Part shown: positions 48,401 through 52,521 of the stretch, piece by piece
Layout: every line of letters begins with the position of its first letter
Position numbering within the stretch: the first letter of the stretch is position 1
Assembly (NCBI GenBank): GCA_020853525.1
Contig: JADYYS010000069.1
Location: 1 to 52,521, forward strand
Length of the DNA stretch: 52,521 nucleotides
Direction of reading: 5' to 3'
Origin: Ardenticatenales bacterium
GTDB taxonomy: Bacteria > Chloroflexota > Anaerolineae > Epilineales > Epilineaceae
Translations under genes and position numbers: made by a program
The notes under the pieces: model-generated
The model's database searches: none
The model's input: only the letters and a program-made list of their open reading frames with translations
What the model was told of the DNA's origin: nothing

Positions 48401-49812
48401 CGACACGGCTTGCGCTGACCGACGGCCGGCTGGCGGCGATCGACGGTGGCGCGGTACCGGTGCAGCTGGCGGCCGACGGTGGCCGGCTGTACGTGCCGGA
48501 CACGGCGGGCACGGTTCACGTCGTGGACGTGCGGCGGCCGGCGGACCCGCGGGTGGCGGGGCAGCTGACGGGGGTCGGCCGCGACGACGACCGGCTGGTG
48601 GCGCTGGCGGCGGACGGCTCGCGCTTGTATGCATTGACGACGGACGGCCGCACGAGCCGCGTGCACGCGCTGGACGTGGGCGATGCGTCGGCGCCGCGGT
48701 TGGTCGGGGCGGCGGTCGCGCTGGACCGGGCCTATCGCCGCGTCGCCATCTGGGGCGACCGCCTCGTCCTGTCGGGCGATCGAATCGCGCCCGGCCTCGG
48801 CACGATCGACCGCAGCCTGGACCCGGCGACGCGCGTCGAGGTGCCCGGGCTGGCGGCGGGCGCGGTCGGGCTGATCGAAGTTCCCGGCGGCGGGCGCCGC
48901 GCACTCGTGGCGGACGACGCCTTCCTGACCGCCGTCGACCTCGACGCCCTCGCCGACGCGGACGGCCGGATCAGCGGTCGATCCGTGCGGCTGCCGCTCG
49001 GCCACCGCGCCGCCGGTGGGTCCACCGACGTTCGGATCGTCGGCGACCGCGTCTACGTTGCCCGCCACGAGGCCGGGCTCTTCGCGCGACCGCACGGCGG
49101 CGGGTGGCTGCCGCAGGCGCCGTCGGCGGCGCCGCCCGGAAGCGGCGGACCGGGACCGTTGACGGTCCGGCTCTTCCTGCCGTCGGTCGTGAAGGGGCAC
49201 CCGACATGCGTGCTGCCCGGGCGGGTGCACGGCGTGCTGCTCGTCGACGGCGCGCTGGCGTCGTACGTCGATCGAAGCTCACCGTCCGGCACGGACGGCG
49301 CGTCGGCGCTGGCGCGCTTCCGGCCGGGCGTGGCATCGTGGCTCAGCGGGTTGGGCGTCGGGACGCGGCCCGGGACGGCCGCCAGCATCGTCCTGTGGGG
49401 CGAGCAGGCGAACTTCGTCGGCCAGGGCGCCGATGCCGGCGTGCTTGCGACGGCGTTCCCCGGCCGCATCGTGCCTCGCCCGGGCCGGCGCATCGATCTC
49501 GCGCTGCGGAGCGCCGAACAGCAGCTCGGCGTGCGCGCCGGGACGGCGTCGGCCGAGGTCGCCGGCCGTGTCGTCTTCGTGGCCACGGTCGGCTGGCCGG
49601 ATGACGTCCACACCAAGGCCGTGGCCGACGCAGCACGGCTGCGGGCGGCCGGCTGGCGGATCGAGGCCATCGCGCTCGGCGACGACGCGCCGATCGCACA
49701 GCTGGCGGACCTGACGGGCGACGCGACCGGCGTGGCGCGCGTGGCCACGCTGGCCGAGCTGCCGATGGCGATGGCGCGGGCGGGGCAGGCGGCTTGGCTG
49801 TGCGCGCGGTAG
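45478..49812 (+). CDS. Giant single-pass membrane protein coupled to the ECF sigma factor (putative anti-sigma/surface sensor)
   Basis: 1444 residues. The cytoplasmic N-terminus (about 1-122) is helical and could bind the sigma factor; no zinc anti-sigma motif is present. One membrane helix spans about 125-143. Outside follow a Thr/Pro/Ala spacer; a carboxypeptidase-regulatory-like beta-sandwich (about 320-420: NVLVARILADDGAPIADAVV, RYDLRAEAAGF); a (DA)n run (about 464-477); and eight pentapeptides of the DVAxx type (482-521). A long region of propeller-like repeats (about 540-1215) has strands of the form DxxWIYALTERGLSIVD and DGGRLYVPDTAGTVHVVDV. Next comes VRLFLPSVVKGHPTC and a degenerate VWA-like domain (about 1245-1440: VHGVLLVDGA, VVFVATVGWPDD). 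The overlap with the sigma gene suggests an outside-in signalling pair. Function is inferred; no such fusion is known to me by name. Confidence 0.8.
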   Translation: MTQVPPSGRAAPQLDDALESAIADLLAGTADDRAPERATNGAGDGDAARARSQAHVLVPIAAALQTAPPLDPTRRAALGALLERIAANPTDDLPPGAPAAPPSLTAAPTAAPTAAPQRNGARPAGAAAVVGLLAILALGGALWRSRGAAGGADPSAGSTTPPAAAVPGIGPGGAAPSPADDATARAATAAASRPGSMTGGTDAGAAARATSLLGMPSLGNTGAAATATARQAARQRAVADAGSKAVGPSGVLPGGASNLGAATVEAAPTDVPPAATPRPQRRTDADQPTRTPATTAPPTTAPAPTVDTSTPAGDPNHPCHALAQPNVLVARILADDGAPIADAVVTLFLVGQIDFASFGATDARGCVAIEQAPGRYDLRAEAAGFDARWYPGAVDRAAAQALEVDGAAARAPVDVRLPRSVAAPPSPSATLPAASFNATPTAAEPTSAASPTAPPPAPATAPADADADADADADADDHATIDVATSDVAVRDVTTTDVAAPDLAAPGLATNDVAAPDRAATLAGLPLDRQRQLDGLAEFSQDGGTVTAVALDDRIVWGVVGPRVLGWPRDAGGGSNAPVAWTPVLPEVPEAIALDGDRLVVATPGRDGAPATVWIFDIAPTGALGHVAALGACDLTGSGAAEVMALAADDTWIYALTERGLSIVDAKRAAAPFEIGHAAAGTAPTARASGSLTLLGDGTHALLARPSGLQVIDVRAPAAPRVVFQGVPRDVHAVAADGGTVAVAIEAVTGRLAGTGGTLRLTTLDVADPTRPRALAAVALPGGAHAGGTDAGGTLPDGAGSAAGGARAVTALAGEQAAVVDGDGRWLWIVDLSDPAAPVASGRIPLSAAPTGAAALAMDAEGTAAVALGAAGIRLLTDGLAAPHGIVPPVAQLVLGTDGRVGWGAAGAVGLVAVDLVARPDAAAPGGRLLGSTAAAAPDGSAADVHSVLAAGNTVYALTRRGGLMGFDGTDPHRPTRLALTDGRLAAIDGGAVPVQLAADGGRLYVPDTAGTVHVVDVRRPADPRVAGQLTGVGRDDDRLVALAADGSRLYALTTDGRTSRVHALDVGDASAPRLVGAAVALDRAYRRVAIWGDRLVLSGDRIAPGLGTIDRSLDPATRVEVPGLAAGAVGLIEVPGGGRRALVADDAFLTAVDLDALADADGRISGRSVRLPLGHRAAGGSTDVRIVGDRVYVARHEAGLFARPHGGGWLPQAPSAAPPGSGGPGPLTVRLFLPSVVKGHPTCVLPGRVHGVLLVDGALASYVDRSSPSGTDGASALARFRPGVASWLSGLGVGTRPGTAASIVLWGEQANFVGQGADAGVLATAFPGRIVPRPGRRIDLALRSAEQQLGVRAGTASAEVAGRVVFVATVGWPDDVHTKAVADAARLRAAGWRIEAIALGDDAPIAQLADLTGDATGVARVATLAELPMAMARAGQAAWLCAR
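46921..47040 (+). repeat. Eight 15-bp repeats encoding DVAxx pentapeptides
   Basis: Eight in-frame units beginning GATGTCGCGACGTCC and diverging from it. They encode DVATS, DVAVR, DVTTT, DVAAP, DLAAP, GLATN, DVAAP and DRAAT in the external stalk of the large membrane protein. A (GACGCT/C)n run encoding (DA)n precedes it. Confidence 0.85.
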
Positions 49813-49828
49813 GGTGCGGAGCGACGTA

Positions 49829-50650
49829 TCACCCCGCCCGGTCGACGACGAACACCGCCCGCCCGATGTGCCCATCCATGCCCAGATCGCCTTCCGCATC
49901 CAGCACGACAGGGTCCGGAAAGCCGGCGTCGGCGAGCGCGGCGAGGATCTCGGAGAGCTCGAAGCAGCGCTGCACGAGGGTCGTGTCCGTCCGACGCCAG
50001 GCGGTTGCGGGCGATGCCGGCGCATCGGGACGCAGCACGACGAAGTCGTAGCGCCCGAACAGTCCGTCGAAGCCGGCATTGACGACGCACACAAGATCCG
50101 TGTCCGCATAGCCGAGCGAACCCTCGAAGCGCGCCTCGAAGCCCGCGCGCAGGTTGACGTCGAACACGAACCGGCCGCCGGGGCGGAGCGCGCGGTGGAC
50201 GCGGCCGAGGACGTCCTCCAGCGCGGCGGCGTCCGGCAAGTGGTTCAGGCTGTCGAACGCGCAGATGACGACATCGAACGTCGGGTCCGCGCCGCTCTCG
50301 CCCGGCAGGACCGCGCCGACCGTGAGCGCGCGCATGTCCGACCGCACGAACGTGGCGGTCGGTGCGCGGCGGCGGGCGCGCTCGAGCATCGCCTCCGCGC
50401 CGTCGACGCCGACGACGGTCCAGCCGCGGTCCGTCAGGCCGGCGGCAAGCTGGCCGGTGCCGCAGCACAGGTCGAGTAGTCGACCGCGGCCGTCGGTCGG
50501 GGGGACGGACGCCAGCAGGCGGTCGAGCGCGCCGAGCATGGCGGGCGCCAGCGCGTCGCCCCAGAAGCGGTCGTACGCGTCGGCGACGCCGTCGTAGGCG
50601 TCGGGATGCTGGAACCGTTCAACGTGCGGCAGGCGATGATCCATCGGCAT
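49829..50650 (-). CDS. Class I SAM-dependent methyltransferase
   Basis: A 273-residue soluble enzyme with the Rossmann-type fold: motif I LLDLCCGTGQLAAGL, acidic loop VVGVDGAEAML, motif II/III region FDVVICAFDSLNHLP, and RVHRALRPGGRFVFDVNL. The YDRFWGD segment at the N-terminus is typical of small-molecule methyltransferases. The substrate cannot be told. It is convergent with the large membrane protein, 16 bp apart. ATG at 50650; a Met six codons later is also possible. No clear ribosome site. Confidence 0.85.
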   Translation of the reverse strand: MPMDHRLPHVERFQHPDAYDGVADAYDRFWGDALAPAMLGALDRLLASVPPTDGRGRLLDLCCGTGQLAAGLTDRGWTVVGVDGAEAMLERARRRAPTATFVRSDMRALTVGAVLPGESGADPTFDVVICAFDSLNHLPDAAALEDVLGRVHRALRPGGRFVFDVNLRAGFEARFEGSLGYADTDLVCVVNAGFDGLFGRYDFVVLRPDAPASPATAWRRTDTTLVQRCFELSEILAALADAGFPDPVVLDAEGDLGMDGHIGRAVFVVDRAG

Positions 50651-50730
50651 TGTCCAGGCGAGCAAGCGCCCACTGGGGCGCAGCAGAGGCGTCGCCTAGG
50701 ATAGGCCCAAAGGTTCTTCGAACGGCAGTT

Positions 50731-50763
50731 GCCGGACATGCGCCGGACATGCGCCGGACATGC
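50731..50763. repeat. Three exact 11-bp tandem repeats
   Basis: GCCGGACATGC at 50731, 50742 and 50753, exact. Confidence 0.85.
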
Positions 50764-50765
50764 AG

Positions 50766-50796
50766 CGGCCCCTGCCGCGCGAAGCAGCAGGGGCCG
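50766..50796. terminator. 10-bp hairpin
   Basis: CGGCCCCTGC / GCAGGGGCCG with an 11-base loop, between the methyltransferase start and the right-edge gene stop. No T-run. Confidence 0.4.
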
Positions 50797-50904
50797 GCCG
50801 AGCCAGTCGTGGTTGGCTCAGCGCCGCCGGCACGTTCCCATGCACCCTAGAGAGGACGACTGCGTGAGACCGTGCCGGAAGCCATGCCCTGGAGTCGGAG
50901 GTGG

Positions 50905-50966
50905 TCCGCCGGCGCTGGAGGCGCATGCCGCTTGGCTGCGCGGCATGCGCCTCCAGCGCCGGCGGA
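50905..50966 (-). terminator. 27-bp perfect hairpin downstream of the right-edge gene
   Basis: TCCGCCGGCGCTGGAGGCGC... (50905-50931) is exactly complementary to 50940-50966; the loop TTGGCTGC is 8 bases. It begins 26 bases after the stop of the minus-strand gene. There is no T-run on either side. Confidence 0.6.
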
Positions 50967-50992
50967 TCGAATCCTCGTGGGCCTGGCCCTGA

Positions 50993-52521
50993 CTAGTTCT
51001 CCGTGATCACGAAGCTGTAGTCACACGTGGCGGCGCTGAAGTTGTTGTGGAACATCAGCGTCCATCGCGCCGTTCCAGCCGGGATCGTGAACGAGAACGG
51101 CTGGGACAGGCTCGACCCGAGATCGCCGACGTAGACCGCGTCGCCGAGCTGGCAGGCGAACGCGCTGCCATCGGGGACCTCGCCGGCGAACGCGACACCG
51201 TGGATGTTCGTCGTGCACGTGCCGGTGTTCACCGTCACGGTGAAGCAGTGCTCGCCGAGGTCGCAGTTGTTGAAGTAGTAGAGGTCGAAGTTGCCACCGC
51301 CGCCGCTCGTGCCGGGGCACGCCTTCGGGGTGCACGTGCTGGCCACACCGTTGCGGAAGACGCGCGTGTTCGCCTGGTAGGTCACCCAGTCGGCATAGCC
51401 GCTGCCCTGGCCGCTCGTGGCTTCGAAGGTGTCGCCGAGCGGCGCCGAGACGCACGCCGGACCGTCGCCGGGCTGCGGTCGCGTGTCCGGGAAGCCCGGG
51501 CAGAGCGGCGCCGCTCCCATGAAGCAGAACTCGAAGACCGGCTCGCCCTCTTCGTCGAACGTCTGGGCGAACGGAATACCGCGGGCACCCGCCGACTCGT
51601 CGCCCGGCACGTCCTCGCCCAGGTGCGTCCCCTTGCGCTCGATCGAGACGGCGCCGAGGCCGACGAGGTTGCGCAGGAACACGCCCTGATCGTCGAAGAC
51701 GTCGTGCTCCCAGAACCAGGCGCTGATGACGGCCGAGCCCTTGAAGCCGTCGTTGATGTAGCCCCACGTCTGGAGATCGAGGTATTCGACCTGCTTCTCG
51801 TTCAGCTTCTGGCAGATGTAGTCCAGCAGGCCGTTCTGGTCGTAGAAGTAGATCACGAGGTCGGTGAAGCCGGGCTTCGGCACCACGTTCGCGATCGCGA
51901 TCTCCGACGTGAGGCCGCTGTTCTCGAGGTCGCGCAGGACGGACGGGATGGCGATCAGTCCGACACCGCTGTCCAGCCCGCCGCCGATCGAGCCGATCTG
52001 CCAGTCGTAGATCTTGTGCTCGGGCAGCATGTTGTAGGCGATCGCCTCGGTCTTCGAGGTCCGCGCCACGTCCGTGTACTTGATCAGCGTCACGATGCCC
52101 ACGATGTTGGGCGCGAGGACGTTCGGACCACCCGGCGTGATCCACTCCTGGCTCTCCGCGCGCGCGCTGCCGACCCAGTTCCCCGGCAGGTCATACACCA
52201 CCGGCAGGAAGAACGTCTGGCTGCCGCGCGGGCAGACCCAGTCCACCAGCGTCGTGACGATGTCGCCCGAGCGGTCCAGGAAGTAGATCTTCACCTTGGC
52301 GGCGAACACCGCGCTCAGGTTCTGCACCTGGATGCCGGCGTCCCAACCCTGGTACTCGCTGTACGTCAGGGGCGCGAACGCCACCTGGTTGCCGTCCTTG
52401 GTGGTCGAGTGGTCCGGATCGAACGTGTAGTTGATCTCACCCGGCTCGCCGACGTACGTCATCAGGACGTCGCCGCCGATGATGTCCACCGCGATCCCCA
52501 TCACCTGCGTCGAGCGGATCC
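50993..52521 (-). CDS. Secreted protein of the A/B surface family, 5' end beyond the window
   Basis: Partial: the frame is open to the right edge, and a GTG at 52504 or ATG at 52501 is unlikely to be the true start since no signal peptide follows. Visible: a module with DAGIQVQNLSAVFAAKVKIY (similar to WVAVQNxG of the paralogues), then PSVLRDLENSGLTSEIAIAN (about 188-207), YDQNGLLDYICQ, GFKGSAVISAW and ERKGTHLGEDVPGDE, which match the middle module of both large paralogues at 24.7-31.2 kb. A Cys-rich region follows, and the C-terminal 130 residues form a beta-sandwich resembling pre-peptidase C-terminal-type domains (FDLYYFNNCDLGEHCFTVTV, WTLMFHNNFSAATCDYSF). It ends without the YLP tail. Lower Arg/Ala bias and longer aromatic stretches than the paralogues suggest more constraint. 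Confidence 0.8.
   Translation of the reverse strand, partial: IRSTQVMGIAVDIIGGDVLMTYVGEPGEINYTFDPDHSTTKDGNQVAFAPLTYSEYQGWDAGIQVQNLSAVFAAKVKIYFLDRSGDIVTTLVDWVCPRGSQTFFLPVVYDLPGNWVGSARAESQEWITPGGPNVLAPNIVGIVTLIKYTDVARTSKTEAIAYNMLPEHKIYDWQIGSIGGGLDSGVGLIAIPSVLRDLENSGLTSEIAIANVVPKPGFTDLVIYFYDQNGLLDYICQKLNEKQVEYLDLQTWGYINDGFKGSAVISAWFWEHDVFDDQGVFLRNLVGLGAVSIERKGTHLGEDVPGDESAGARGIPFAQTFDEEGEPVFEFCFMGAAPLCPGFPDTRPQPGDGPACVSAPLGDTFEATSGQGSGYADWVTYQANTRVFRNGVASTCTPKACPGTSGGGGNFDLYYFNNCDLGEHCFTVTVNTGTCTTNIHGVAFAGEVPDGSAFACQLGDAVYVGDLGSSLSQPFSFTIPAGTARWTLMFHNNFSAATCDYSFVITEN

Larger units (their letters stand above)
50651..50992. other. Intergenic region with repeats and strong hairpins
   Basis: There is no credible gene. 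It holds three 11-bp tandem copies of GCCGGACATGC (50731-50763), a 10-bp hairpin (50766-50796) and the 27-bp hairpin listed separately. Confidence 0.6.

Noticed and set aside
45049-49230. 1393-codon minus-strand open frame
   Set aside because: It is antisense to the sigma factor and membrane protein genes and crosses both; there is no ribosome site or domain.
50905-50966. Integron attC site
   Set aside because: The stem is perfect, without the extrahelical bases and R/L box spacing of attC sites, and no integrase or cassette array is present.

Overview
The window is a very GC-rich bacterial chromosome segment with no rRNA, tRNA, CRISPR array or intact transposase. Housekeeping content and gene order (recA-recX-rny-spoVS, holB-ricT, nadA-nadB-nadC, moeA-moaA) suit a non-proteobacterial, Firmicutes/Chloroflexota-like lineage. 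The many secreted proteins with Thr/Pro linkers and 'YLP'-type ends lead me to favour Chloroflexota (Anaerolineae-like). That assignment is an inference, not a demonstrated placement.

Layout. (1) 0.1-2.9 kb, minus strand: an acyl-CoA carboxylase carboxyltransferase (pccB-like) translationally coupled behind an acyl-CoA dehydrogenase. (2) 3.1-5.6 kb: an MgtA-like P-type ATPase broken by an 11-bp tandem duplication and an internal deletion. (3) 5.7-7.6 kb: a membrane-anchored VanW-domain protein. (4) 7.6-11.9 kb: recA with a near-consensus promoter and a LexA-box candidate, then recX, rny and spoVS, closed by a strong hairpin terminator. (5) 12.1-14.8 kb, minus: holB followed by a ricT/yaaT (PSP1) homologue with a long basic tail. 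(6) 14.9-19.2 kb: a lipoprotein, moeA, moaA and a thioredoxin-fold lipoprotein. (7) 19.1-33.0 kb: envelope and secreted proteins: a membrane-anchored unknown, a VWA protein, a GH20-like glycosidase with an inserted CBM-like domain, two large tandem paralogues (one with a dockerin), and an SGNH hydrolase. (8) 33.3-36.9 kb, minus: nadA-nadB-nadC for de novo NAD synthesis. (9) 37.1-44.5 kb: a 1227-residue subtilase and a 1208-residue repeat-built surface protein. (10) 44.6-49.8 kb: a possible small repeat protein, an ECF sigma factor, and an overlapping 1444-residue single-pass membrane protein with a Greek-key-like domain, a beta-propeller-like region and a VWA-like end, plausibly its anti-sigma/sensor partner. 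(11) 49.8-52.5 kb, minus: a methyltransferase and the 3' part of a third member of the surface-protein family, running off the right edge.

Main observations. Six of the secreted proteins end in a Thr/Pro/Ala linker (or short Pro-containing tail) followed by an aromatic/hydrophobic-Leu-Pro motif and basic residues, and three more copies lie inside proteins, two of them directly before VWA domains. This looks like a shared surface-sorting or architectural element. A 144-bp palindromic MITE-like element occurs twice in opposite orientation (89% identical), and one copy forms the 5' edge of a gene. RNase Y and the RicT homologue lie close together, separated only by spoVS. Short tandem duplications (11, 13 and 15 bp) recur, including the one that breaks the ATPase.
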